Source: Pycnococcus provasolii
Lineage: Eukaryota; Chlorophyta; Pseudoscourfieldiophyceae; Pseudoscourfieldiales
Length of the DNA: 64,000 nucleotides
Assembly: GCA_049487715.1 (NCBI GenBank)
Contig: CP150568.1
Location: 558,001-622,000 of the forward strand
Direction: 5' to 3'
Made by a program: the position numbers and the translations under genes. Below the pieces are notes generated by a model. The model did not search any database and had not been told where the DNA came from. It saw nothing but the letters and a program-made list of their open reading frames with translations. Of the stretch, positions 17,144 to 30,396 are shown in pieces. Every line of letters starts with the position of its first letter. Positions within the stretch are counted from its first letter, which is position 1.

Positions 17144-20100
17144 ATGGATCCTCCTCTGGAACAAGTCATGGAGTCCATCCAGCCGACGCCACCTTCGTCC
17201 GATGCGCCGCAAACCAAAGGCCGGCCGTTGATTATAGGGGGCGGGAAACCCATGGTGATGGGAGCCGGCGTGGGCGTGTCGCTCACCATGGCGGTACGCC
17301 CACAAATGGCGAATGTGGCGACTGGGGGGACCAGCGGCAAGATGTCGAGCCAGGCAGGCGGCGGCCAACTCGCGTGGAGAAAGCCCAAGGCGCAGGGAGC
17401 ACGAGGCGCGCACGCGCAGACGCAGTCGTACAGCCTGAGACCGACGTTCGGTGGTGCGAGGGCGCCGCCGCCGCCGCCGCCTCCTATGATGACGCAACCG
17501 GATATCTGGAAGAACAGCAACGCCAACAGTGCAGCCGCTTCGCCGCTCACGTTGCTAGCCGCGAGAAACCCGCTTCCTCCCGTTATGACGGACCGCGCGG
17601 CGATGGCGCCGGCGCCGGCGTACGACGATATCTTGGCGTCACCTCGCGTGGAGAACAACACGCTCGCCGTCAAGGTGCTTCCGTTTTCCACCCAGCGCAA
17701 GGTGGCGTTCGCGGGAAAACGCGAACAGGAACAGCAGCACGCAGGCGTGCGAATCGACGAGGGTGCCGTCATGGAGACGACGACCATCACACCCTCCATC
17801 GCACCCAAGCCTGACGGAATGAGCTACATCAACCTGCTGCACACGCTAAGGCGGTACCCGCACTCGACGGACTTTGTCTACCTCAGACAAGTGCAGGCGG
17901 ACGAGAACCGGTACAATCCGTACGCGCTTGAGGTGGTTCCGTTCTCCGCTATTGACGCAGACAAGACGTACTACACGCTATCCGCACGTGGCATGACGAT
18001 GTACTCGAACGGCGCGAAGGATGCGGACTTCACCACGCTAGGAACGTGGGAGCGCGAGTTCCAGCTGTTCCACGCGATGAGGTGCCTGCGCGTGTTCAAC
18101 CACTTCCGCATGTGGAAAGGACTCATCACGTGGCGCAACTCCGTGCGACGCAACAAGATTGGCAAGGCGCGCCAGCGCCTCGAGGAGAACCTCTTCTCGC
18201 TCAACCCGGTGTTCCAGGGATCCGTGCGTCAAATCATGGACCTGTGCAGCAACTTTGCCACGACGAGGCTGCACAAGATTGCGACGGGGCGCACGTACAC
18301 GCTTGAGGAATTCAAGCTGGGCCACAGGGAGCACCTCGCGGAGGTGGCGGAGACGGTGACGAATCTAGGCGAGATGACGCGGGAGACGGTGCTCAAAGCC
18401 TGCCGCGTCGTGCTGAAAGAGCTCGAGGATCGCACGAATGCGTTTTACGCAGACAGGGACGAGTCGAAGATGCTGCCTTCTGAGCGAATTGCCTCGCAGA
18501 GGGAGGGTGGTGTGAAGGCATCCAAGTCAGACTTCGCTTTCACAATAGCCGCAACCAGGCGAAGCGAGCAGCGCAAGCTCGTGCACTTTGTGCGCATGGT
18601 CGACTTTATGATCTGCAACACATTGAGCAGCATGCTTCACGAGTCGGTGTACGACGTGCTCGATACCATCCGCGGCGCTAGGGAATGCCACGAGTTTTAC
18701 CATCCTCGACAGCGACATGAGAGCGAGGTGGATGATGAGGAGGAGGACGATGACGATGACGATGTGCACGGAGATCTGGACGGCGAGATGAATGCGGATG
18801 CGGATCATCAAAACGAAGAGGGTATGCCGCCCGCCGAGGCTGCCGGTGAAGAACCGTCGAATGGCAATGCAACAGACGCCGTAGCCGAAGAAGAAGTTCC
18901 AATTGACGAGGCTGGTGCCGCCGCCGCCGCCAGTGCCGATAGTGAGGTGTCGTCTTCCGAGGAGCCGACGCCGCTGCAGCAAGAGGGGGAGCAGGAACAG
19001 GGGGAGGAGGAGGAGGAGGAGCGCGTACACCCTCGTGGCGGCGTGGATATGGCGCCACTCTTCACGATTGAGGTTCTTCTCGACGAGTCGCACACGAGCC
19101 TGCAGCTTGTTCCAGGCGTTGAGGAGGTGGACGGCGAGCTTCAGGATATCTTGAAGGAATTCAAGTCCACGCTTGCCATGTTCCCTCGACTCACCGAGAG
19201 TGAGGAGATCACCGAACTGACCAGAGGAAAGGCGCCGAAGGAGAGCGACGAGTCTGCACAAACCAACGGTGGTGTCGTCGCTGTCGCGACAAGCGGGGGT
19301 GCGGAGGATGAGATCACGCCGCTTGACGAAATTCTCGAAGACGAAACGTACACGGCACTTATGAGTGGCGTCCAGGAGGAGATGGAACTTGGCCTCGAGG
19401 CGGCGGAAGATGGACGCGAGTCGTTCCAGCCGTTCACGGAGATTGTGAATGAAAATCGTGCCCTGGATTCGGATGAGCTTCGCACATCATTTATCGGCGG
19501 TACGCGTACCCTCGAGGATTTCCGGTCGGACATAAGGGAATTCCGCGAGCAGCGAAAGCGCATCGAGGATTTGCCCACGACAACGAACCTTGGCATGTAC
19601 TCTCTGAACAGCCACCGTCTTAAGGATCTCTTCCTCCCATCGCCCATCGATTGCCTCGAGAAGCTCTTCGCGGTCCTTCCTCGAATTGGCAGCGAGCTGT
19701 ACTCTGCGCTCATTGAAAAGGTGCACACGTCGACGTCGAAGCTCAACCAGGCGCTGAATAACGTGGAAGACTTTGTTGAGGTGGTCAACTTCTCGGAGGA
19801 GCTCAAGGCTGGAAGTACAGAGATGTACCAAGAATACGATCGCGTCGAAAAAGTTTACAGCTTATGCGCGGAATTTGAAATCCCCGTGCCGGAGATTGAG
19901 CGTGCGGCGGTGCAGACACTTGAAGGCGACTACGATGCAATGATGCAGGCACTCGAGAACGTGGACACGACCATGGAAGAAAATGTCACTCGATTCTCCG
20001 GGGAGCTCGAGGCGGCCGCCGACGCTGTGCGAAAAGCCGTCAAGAAGATTGTCGTCAACACCGAGGATGAGCGCATTCTGTCCGACGACAGCGACTCTGC

Positions 20101-23100
20101 CGAGGTCATCGAGTTCATGCAGACGATTCGCGATGAAGTGGAAGAGCAGAGAAGTGACGCGCAGCGCGTGATGAAGTACCAGCGCCTATTCAAGATTATG
20201 GAAAGCGAGTTTGAGGAGCTTGACGCGTTGCACGATGACGTGGAGGTCAAGTACTCGCTCTGGGCTGGCTCGCGCGATTGGAAGGAGCTCACCGAGGCGT
20301 GGATCGCGACGCCGTTCGAGGCGATGGATATGGCGGACTTTGAGGAGAAGCTTCAAGTTTACGGCAAGGCGTCATTCAAGTGCGAAAAGAATCTGCCGCG
20401 CAATGGCGTGTCGACGAAGTACAAGGAAGCGGTGCAGGTTTACAAGGACATCTATCCGTGCGTGGAGAGCATGCGCAACAAGGCGCTCAAGGAGAGGCAC
20501 TGGACGGCGATCGAGACGATCGTGAGCAAACCAATCACGCGCGACGAGAACTTTACGCTGGGCGTCGTCATCGAGTACAACATGATGGCGTTCAAGGACG
20601 AAATCATGGCCATCAGCACGGAGGCAACGCAGGAGGCTGCGCTCGAGGATCTTTTGGACAAGGTGAAGAGCCGATGGGCAACCATCGACTTCCAATTCCT
20701 TCCGTACAAGGACAGCAAGGATACTTACATCCTTGGCGGGATCGACGATATCATGGTCGCGCTTGAGGACTCGCTGATGACGATGCAGACGATCCTTGCC
20801 TCCCGATTTGTGGCGGGAATTCGCGATTCCGTCGAGGCTGTGGACAAGCAGCTAAATCTATTCTCCGACACGCTCGACGAGTGGCTCTCCGTGCAGCGCG
20901 CTTGGATGTACCTGGATGTGATCTTCAGCGCACCAGACATCCAGCGCCAACTGCCAAACGAGTCGAAGGCGTTCTTCAACGTTGACAAGCAGCTGAAGGA
21001 GATTATGAAGCGCGCAAGGGACAAGGGGAACGCGCTGCAGTCGGGAACCACTCCCGGTTGGCTTGAGATTCTGCAGCGTGCAAACGAAACGCTCGAGAAG
21101 GTGCAGAAGAACCTGGAAGACTACCTAGAGACGAAGCGCATGGCGTTCCCGCGCTTCTACTTCCTTTCAAACGACGAGCTGCTCGAGATCCTTGCCCAAA
21201 CAAAGAATGTGCAGGCGGTTCAGCCGCACATGTCGAAGTGCTTCGACGGAATTAAAAGCCTTGACTTTGGCAGAGATCCGAAGAGCATTGACATCTTTGC
21301 GATGATCAGTGCGGAGGGAGAGTCCGTTTCACTGGGAAAGAATCTCAAGGCGCGTGGCAACGTGGAGATGTGGCTCGGGCAGGTGGAGCAGGCAATGCAA
21401 ATGAATCTGAAGCGACTTGCGAAGCAGGCGTTCGTGGACTACCTCACAGTCCCACGACCAGAGTGGGTGCTTCAGCAGCCAGCTCAGATTGTGCTTGCCA
21501 TTTCGCAGCACTACTGGGTGCAGGATGTGGAAGCGGCGATACAGTCGGAGGACTGCGTGAAGTCGCTTCACGAGTTCCTTGACGTCAACATCAGTCAGCT
21601 TTCAGACCTGTCCCGCGTCGTTCGCGGCGACCTCTCGAATCTGCACCGCAAGATTGTCGTCGCGCTCATTACGATCGACGTGCATGCTCGCGACATTGTC
21701 GAGTCGCTAGAGGCTGAGAAGTGCGAAAATTTGAACGACTTTATCTGGCAAATGCAGCTGCGCTACTTTTGGGATGAGGAGGCTGATAATCTGTTTGTTA
21801 AGCAGACAAACGCCACTTTCATCTACATGTACGAGTACCTTGGCGCGCAGAGCCGCCTTGTCGTCACGCCGATGACAGATCGCTGTTATATGACTTTGAC
21901 TGGTGCGCTTCACCTCAAGTTTGGCGGTGCACCCGCCGGACCTGCCGGAACGGGAAAAACAGAGACAACGAAGGATCTCGGCAAGGCTCTTGGCGTTCAG
22001 TGCGTCGTCTTCAACTGCGGCGACAACCTCGACTACAAATTCATGGCAAAGTTCTTCTCGGGACTTGCGCAGTGCGGCGCGTGGGCGTGCTTCGATGAGT
22101 TCAATCGCATCGATATCGAGGTGCTATCGGTCGTCGCGCAGCAGCTGCTGACGATCCAAAATGCGCTCAAGGCGGAGGTGTCGAAGTTCAACTTCGAGGG
22201 CAAGGAAATTCGCCTCATCCCAACATTTGGGTGCTTTATTACGATGAATCCGGGATACGCAGGTCGAACGGAGTTGCCTGACAACCTCAAGGCGCTGTTC
22301 AGGCCGATGTCCATGATGATTCCCGACTACGCCCTCGTGGCTGAGGTGATGCTGTACGCCGAAGGCTTTGAGACGTCCAAGTCGCTGAGTCGCAAGATGG
22401 TGAAGCTGTACAAGCTCTCCAGCGAGCAGCTGAGCCAGCAGGATCACTACGACTTTGGTATGCGCGCTCTGAAGTCCGTGCTTGTGATGGCTGGTTCGCT
22501 GAAGCGTGCCAACCCAGATGATCCCGAGGACGTGACGCTCATCCGTGCGATGCGCGACTCGAACATCCCCAAGTTTCTCAAAGAGGATGCGGCTCTGTTC
22601 CGTGCCATCGTGGAGGACCTCTTCCCCGGCGTGGAGGTGCCGCTGAACGACTACGGTGACCTGCAGAAAGCGGTGGAGGCGAGCCTTCTTGCGGCGGGAA
22701 AGCAGTTGGTGGACGATTTCGTTCTCAAGACGATCCAGCTGCACGAGACATTCAACGTTCGATTCGGAGTCATGCTCGTGGGTCCCACGGGTGGTGGCAA
22801 GACGGTGGTGTATGAGACTCTCAAGGCGGCGATGACGATGCTCCGTGAGCAGAAGCACAAGGACGACACGTACCAAGTGACGCACACGTACACGTTCAAC
22901 CCGAAGTGCATCAAGATGGGTGAGCTGTACGGCGAGTACAACCTCATGACGAACGAGTGGACGGATGGACTCGGCTCCACGCTCATCCGCAACGCCGTCG
23001 CCGACACGACCAACGATCGCAAGTGGGTTGTATTCGACGGCCCCGTGGATGCCATCTGGATCGAGAACATGAACACGGTGCTTGACGACAACTGCACACT

Positions 23101-26100
23101 CTGCCTGCCAAACGGCGAGCGCATTAAGCTCAACCCAGTGACGATGCGCATGCTGTTCGAGGTGCAGGACCTCTCCGTGGCGTCGCCCGCCACCGTGAGC
23201 CGATGTGGCATGGTGTACGTGCCTCCGGAGGAGCTTGGCTGGCGACCGTTCGTGCAGTCGTGGGTTGCTCGCGATCTTCCCGAGGCGATCACGCCGGAGC
23301 TGCGTGCACACATATTCAATCTTTTCGACACTCTCGTTGACGCCGGGCTGTCGTTTGTGGCAACGAAGCGGCATAGCGGAATTCCTACCGTGGACATCAA
23401 CCTCGTCACCTCGCTATGCTACATCATGCAATCGTTCTTCCTTCCTGCGCATGGTATCAACTTTGCATCCCCTCCCGAGGAGTTGAACCCAATCATTGGA
23501 CGAGTATTTGCGTTCTCTTACGTGTGGAGCATAGGAGCAAACGTTCACGCAGACTCCCACGACGAACTCGACGATTTCGTGCGCGAGCACCTTCAGCCGG
23601 TCTGCCAGTTCCCCGGTGGGGGGTCCGTCATGGACTACGTGCTTGACTTCACCACCCCCGAAGTACCTCTCGTGCAGTGGACCGTGCCCGAATTTGTGTA
23701 TGACCTGAACACGCCGTTCTTCCAGCTAATCGTGCCTACCATTGACACCGTGCGATTTGGATACCTCATCGAGACGCTCCTCGACGTTCAGCGCCCGGTG
23801 CTGTACACCGGCGAAACTGGCGTTGGCAAGTCGGTGATCGTCGACTTCACGCTGAAGCGCCTGAGCAACGACAAGGGCGTCGTGCCGACGACGTTGAACT
23901 TCAGTGCGCAGACGCAGGCAATCGACGTGCAATTCTCCATCGAGGCGAAGCTGGAGAAGAAGCGCAAAACGCGCTTCGGCGCACCGCCCAACAAGCGCAA
24001 CGCCTTTTTCGTCGACGACGTCAACATGCCGGCGAAGGAGACGTACGGTGCCCAGCCGCCCGTGGAATTGCTGAGACTGTTCATCGACCGCGGCGGCTTG
24101 TACGACCGTGGAAAGGGATTGTACTGGAAAACCGTCGAGGACACTGTTGTGGTTTGCGCGTGCGGCCCGCCCGGTGGTGGGCGCAACGACCTTTCTCCGC
24201 GCTTCGTGCGCTGCTTCACCACCGTGTGCGTGCCTCCACCCTCGGAAAATGCGCTTAAGGTGATCTTTGGTAGCATCCTGCGAGGTTTCATCACCGACAT
24301 TGGATTCAAGGAAGAGTTCAAGTCGGTCGTGGACCCCATCGTGAATAGCACCGTGGACATGTTTGGTCGCGTTCTTGTAGAGCTTCTGCCGACGCCATCG
24401 AAGCCTGTGTATCTGTTTAACAGCCGCGACATTGGAAAGATCGTCCAGGGCATTCTGATGATCAAGCCGGGACCGGGGGTGGACAAGGAAACGATGGGAC
24501 GACTGTGGGTGCACGAGTCCATGCGCGTGTTTGGCGATCGTCTCGTCGGTGACGTGGACAAGGAGTACTTCTGCAGCCTCGTTTCGGAGCTTGGACAGAA
24601 AAACTTCTCAGGTGCGGACATGTCAAAATCCGCTCTCTTCGAAGAGCAAACCATCATGTTCTGTGAGTTTCTGAAAATGGGCCTCGACCCGGAAGATCGT
24701 CTGTACGAGGAGGCGAAAGACATGGACAGAACAGTAAAGATTCTTGAGGATTACCTCGAGGAGTACAATTTCAGCAGCACGACGCAGATGTCTCTGGTAT
24801 TTTTCGTAGAGGCTGTGGAGAACATCAGCCGTATATCGCGCGTGCTCCGGCAGCCGCGAGGTAACGCCATGCTGATTGGCGTTGGAGGCTCTGGCAAGCA
24901 AAGCTTGACGCGCTTTGCGGCACACATGGCTGGGCAGAAATGCTTCTCCATCGAGCTCACACGCGGGTACAACGCCGACTCGTTCCGTGAGGATCTCCGA
25001 TCACTCTACCGCACCGCGGGCATCGACGGGAAGAGCGTGACTTTCCTGATGACGGACAACCAGGTGCTTGACGAGAGCTTTCTGGAGATGTGCAACGGGC
25101 TTCTCAACTCAGGGGACGTACCCGGCCTGTTTCCTGACGAGGAGAAACTCAAGTTGTACAACGAGATTCGCCCACTCGCGGAGAAGGCTGGCAGCGAGGT
25201 TACCAAGGACGCGCTGTGGCGATTTTTCATCAACTCCGTGCTCGACCGTCTGCATACAGTGCTGACCATGTCGCCTGTTGGAGATAAGTTTGCGCAGAGA
25301 TGCCGCGCGTTTCCTTCGCTGGTGAATTGCTGCGCCCTGCAGCAGATTCAAGATTGGCCGAAAGATGCGCTTCTGAGCGTGTCGAAGAGGTTCCTAGGTC
25401 CCGTGGATCTGGGAGGAGCGGAAGTCAACGAGTCCATTTGCGAGATGTGCACGATCATTCACCGCTCCGTGCTCGACATGTCCGTCACGTTTTACAATGA
25501 GCTAAGGCGAAAGTACTACGTGACTCCGAAGAGTTATCTCGACTTGATCAGCCTGTATCAGCAGCAGCTTGCTATGAAGCGCGAGGAGTACGGCGTCGCG
25601 CGCGATCGCCTGCTCAATGGATTGCAGAAGCTCGCTGAGACGAACGACGTCGTGGACACCATGCAAACGGAGCTGAACGACCTGCAGCCTATTCTCAAGG
25701 AAAAGAGTGCCGCGACGGAGGTGCTGAAGGAGCAGGTGTCCAAAGACCAGGCGGAGGCGGAGAAGGTGGCGGAGACGGTTGGCAAGGAGGAGGCGATCGT
25801 CAAGGAGCAGGCTGCTGAAACGAAGGCAATCGCCGACGATGCTCAAGCGGATCTCGACAAGGCCATGCCGGCTCTCGAGGCGGCTGTCAATTCGCTGAAG
25901 AGCCTCAACAAGGGCGACATCACCGAGATCAAGAGTTTTCCAAAGCCACCCGCACTCGTGCAGATGACGATGGAAGCTGTTTGCGTTTTGCTACAGCAGA
26001 AACCTGACTGGGACACTGCGAAGAAGGTGCTGAGCGACAGCAACTTTTTGAAGTCGCTGCAAGATTTCGACAAAGACAACATCCCACCTGCGGTGATCAA

Positions 26101-29100
26101 GAAATTGAAGAAGTACGTAGACGACGAGTCATTCGTTCCGGAAACTGTACAAAAGCAGAGTAGTGCGGCCAAGTCACTGTGCATGTGGTGCCGTGCTATG
26201 GACGTGTACTCCGCCGTTGCGAAGGATGTCGAACCGAAGCGGCAGGCACTGCAAGGGGCGCAGGACACCCTTGCCAAGGCAAATGCGGAGCTGGCGGAGA
26301 AGCAGGCACAGCTGAAGGCTGTGCTCGACAACGTCGACGGTTTGAAGAGCAAGCTTGCCGCCGCCGAGGCGGAGTCGAAGAGCCTGCAAGACCAAACTGA
26401 CCTTGCGGCGGCACGCCTACAGCGAGCGGGCAAGCTCACCTCGGCGCTGGCTGATGAGCAGGTGAGGTGGCAGGAGACGGCTGACAAGATTGGAGAGGAC
26501 ACGGTACTCCTCACCGGCGATGTCTTCCTAGGCTCCGCCGCCATCTCGTACTTTGGCGCATTCACGGGAACGTACAGAAACCAAATCGTCGCGAACTGGC
26601 TAGAGGAGGCAAAGGAAAGAAAAATTCCCATCAGCTCAACCTTTAGTCTGCAGCGCACGCTGAGCTCTCCCATCGAGACGCGTGAGTGGGCCGTATGGGG
26701 TCTTCCCACCGATGCGGTTTCCACGGACAACGGCGTGCTCGTGACCCGTGGCAAACGATGGCCTCTGATGGTAAGTCTACCTCTAACCACCACAAATAAA
26801 AACGAAAACAATCACTAACAACCTAACACACTAAATAAAACAGATTGACCCTCAAAATCAGGCAAACAGATGGGTGAAGACCATGGAGGCGAAATCTGGC
26901 CTGCGAGCCATCAAGCTAACGGACGGGAACTACCTTAGAACGCTTGAGAATGCGATTCGCATTGGTAATCCCGTGCTGCTCGAGGATGTCACGGAAACGC
27001 TTGATCCCGCCCTCGAGCCAATTTTGCAAAAAGCTGTCTTCGTGCAGGGTGGCCGCAAGCTGATTCGCCTGGGAGACACCGACGTGGATTACGACCCGAA
27101 CTTCAAATTCTACATCACCACGAAGATGCCAAACCCTCACCTGTTGCCTGAGATCTGCATCAAAGTGACACTCATCAATTTTACCGTGACGCAGATTGGA
27201 CTGGAGGATCAGCTTCTCGGAGACGTCGTTCGCAAGGAGCGTCCTGATTTGGAGGAGGCGAAGGATCGCCTCGTCGTCTCGATTGCCAACGACAAGAAGC
27301 AGCTGAAAGATCTTGAGGACAAGATTCTTAAAATGCTCAAGGAGTCCGAGGGCAACATTCTCGACAACGAGACACTGATCAACACTCTGCAGAACAGCAA
27401 GCTCACGTCGGGCATGATTCAGGGTCGTGTCGAAGAGGCGGAGGTGACGGAGCGTGAGATCAACGAGGCGCGTGAGTCGTATAGGCAAGCTGCCACGCGC
27501 GGTTCCATCATTTACTTCGTTATTGCCGATTTGGCGTTGATCGGTTCTATGTACCAGTATTCGTTGGTATACTTCATGAATCTGTACAACCTGTGCATTG
27601 ATAATAGCGAGAAGGATGACGACGTGGGCAAGCGTCTGCAGAATCTTTGCGAGTACGTCACATTTTTCATGTACAATAACGTGTGCCGCGGCCTCTTCGA
27701 GGACTCCAAGGCGCTGTATTCCTTCCTTCTGTGCAGCGCAATTGAGAGGCACGCTGGCAGCATCCCGCCGGCGTCGTGGAATTTGCTGCTTCGCGGAACA
27801 CCCGCAAGCTATGTCAGCCTGAAGGAGAATCCGATGCCAGATCGGCTTGGCGAGGATCTCTGGACGAATATCGAGTATCTCGCCGCCACGATCCCAGCCT
27901 TTTCCGAGCTCATTGACTCGTTCGGCTCCGATTCTGACAGATGGTTGGCAATATTGGACTCCGACGAGCCGCACAACGAGGAACTTCCCGCTCGCTTTAC
28001 GGCAGAAAAGGTGGACGAATTCCACAAAATGATGCTGATGAAGGTGCTTCGCGAGGAGAAGCTCGTGTTTGCCGTTTCACGCTATGTCGGCGCAACGCTC
28101 GGGCAGAGATTCGTTGAGGCTCTGCCCTGGACGCTCGACGAGGTGTTCCCCGACACCAACTCGAAGACCCCGGTGGTATTCGTGCTGTCGACGGGTGCGG
28201 ATCCGACGTCTATGCTGCTCCGATTCGCGGAGAGGATGAACATGACGCCGGGTGAACGTCTGAAGATCATCTCGCTTGGACAAGGCCAAGGTCCTATCGC
28301 GGAGCAGCTCATCACCGAGGCGATGAAAAGTGGCGACTGGGTCGCGCTGCAGAACTGCCACGTCGCCAGCTCATGGATGCTGAGTCTGTCGCGTATCGTC
28401 GAGGCTTTGGCGAACGACGACACGGTTCACAAAGATTTCCGCCTCTGGCTTACGAGCATGCCCGCGAAAATTTTCCCCGTCGTTGTGCTGCAGCAGAGCA
28501 TCAAGCTCACGTTCGAGCCACCAAAGGGCGTGCGCGCGAACGTTGCGCGAACGTACAAGGACATGGACGGCGAGTTCTTCGAGAGCTGCACCAAGCCGCA
28601 GCCGTTCAAGAAGCTCGTGTTCAGCTTAGCTTTCTTCCACGCGGTGATACAGGAACGCCGAAAGTTTGGACCTCTCGGGTGGAACATTCGCTACGAATTC
28701 AACACGAGCGACCTGGACTGCAGTTTCGCGAATCTAAAGATGTTCATCGACGAGCAGCCTGAGATCCCGTTCCCTGCGCTGCTGTACGTGATTGGCCAGA
28801 TCAACTACGGCGGACGCGTCACGGACGACCTCGATAGACGATGTCTGATGAGCATTCTCGAGGTGTTCCTGAATCCCAGGGCTGTTGACGATGACTACAA
28901 GTTCACGAAAAGCGGCACGTACTACGCGCCGCCAGAGGGTCCTCTGGATGACTACAGAAACTACTTGTCGTCGCTGCCAATGACAGAGGCGCCGGAGGTA
29001 TTCGGCATGCACGACAACGCAAACATCACATTCCAGTTTGCGGAATCGCGGCGTCTTATGGAGACGGTTCTGAGCATCCAGCCGCGCGTGTCGGCGGCGG

Positions 29101-29984
29101 AGGGTGCCCTGACGCCCGAGGAGCAGGTGGAAATGCTCAGCTTGGAAATTCTCAAGGGTTTGCCAGAGCCATTACTCTACGAAGAGGCTGCGGAGGGTAT
29201 GTTTGACCGCAACGAGGCTGGACAGCTCACGAGTATGGCGAATGTGCTGAATCAGGAGATGATCAAGTTCAACCGCCTGCACAAGGCGCTGAAGACCACG
29301 CTGGGACAGATCGGGAAGGCGATCAAGGGACTGATCGTGATGACGAACGAGCTCGAGGGTATGTTCCACAGCTTGCTGAACAACCAAGTTCCAGGCTTGT
29401 GGTCCAAGGTTGCGTATCCGAGCCTGAAGCCGCTCGCTTCGTGGATCAAAGATTTTAATGCACGCATGACATTTATGCGGCAGTGGCTTGTTGAAGGAGA
29501 TGCGCTGAAGAGCTACTCGCTTCCCGCTCTCTTCTTCCCGCAGGGATTCATGACTGGCGTTCTGCAAACGCACGCACGCAAGTACAAGATTGCCATCGAC
29601 ACGCTGAACTTCGAGTTCACCGTCCTAAAGACGTCCTCGCCCGAGGACCTTGAAGAAGGGCCAGAGGATGGCGTGCTGATTCACGGCCTTTACATTGACA
29701 ACGGTCGATGGGATGCCGAGCGCATGGTGCTCGACGAGGCGCTGCCTGGCGAGATGTTCAGCACGCTGCCGATCGTGCACTTCATCCCTGCGGTGAACTA
29801 CAAGATCCCAGCAACGATGTACGAATGTCCGCTGTACAAGACGAGCGTTCGTGCTGGCGTGTTGAGCACAACCGGCGCGTCTACAAACTACGTCGTGAGC
29901 CTGGGACTTCCCATCGCCGACCACACGACGCCGTCGTTTTGGGTGTTGCAAGGAACTGCAACACTTTGTGCACTAGACACATAG
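17144..29984 (+). CDS. Axonemal dynein heavy chain, inner-arm type
   Basis: Two exons, 17144-26770 and 26844-29984, give 4255 aa. The ATG at 17144 follows a non-ATG in-frame codon at 17138. The N-terminal 600 residues are poorly conserved, with a Pro-rich stretch and an acidic low-complexity insert at about 525-630. The linker follows, then the ring: AAA1 P-loop GPAGTGKT at 1599-1606, AAA2 GPTGGGKT at 1880, AAA3 GETGVGKS at 2223 and AAA4 GVGGSGKQS at 2579. The coiled-coil stalk and microtubule-binding tip lie at about 2830-3120. AAA5, AAA6 and the C-terminal region end with LYKTSVRAGVLSTTGASTNYV. Length and C-terminus fit the single-headed inner-arm group (DNAH1/3/6/7/12-like), but I cannot place the exact orthologue. 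It is the flagellar motor ATPase. TGTAA at 30094-30098. Confidence 0.95.
26771..26843 (+). other. 73-bp GT-AG intron in the dynein gene
   Basis: The donor is gatg|gtaagt and the acceptor aaaacag|attgac. Splicing joins ...WPLM to IDPQNQANRW in phase 0, restoring a block conserved in dyneins. The intron is AT-rich compared with the exons, and the unspliced frame stops at 26818. Confidence 0.95.
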
Positions 29985-30396
29985 CAGGCAGCAACGCTGA
30001 AAAAGCGAAAAAGGCGATTTTCTAGATGATGATGATATTATTTATTTATTATTTTTGTTTTTGGAAAAGTTTCCAAAGAATTTTTTTGTTGATTGTAACA
30101 CAGCTTGATTTGACTCCAAAAAATACACGCGCGCGGCGAAGAGGAACGACGCGAGCGCGAGCGGCGACGTGAGAATCACTCGGCTTGTTTGGTTCTGGCT
30201 CAGGTTTGAAAGACCGCTCAGGATGGTGGGAAGGCTAAAGCGTAATAAGGGGGGAAAAGCATGGGGCGATGAAAACAGAATCCCGAAACGCACTTTAGCG
30301 CCGATAGATCCTTTTGCATCAATTGGCGTTGCCAGTTGGTCTGTTTTTTCGAATCAACACGCGTTGCGTTCTGACTGACGTCTGAGTGAGTGTGTC
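29985..30396. other. Intergenic region between dynein and MgtE-like genes
   Basis: The first 100 bp are AT-rich 3' flank with TGTAA at 30094-30098. The rest is an ordinary upstream region of the transporter gene. No gene, RNA or repeat was recognised. Confidence 0.4.

Noticed and set aside
22124-23374. 416-codon minus-strand open frame inside the dynein gene
   Set aside because: The plus-strand frame carries all dynein motifs; the antisense frame is His/Arg/Val-rich noise from codon bias.
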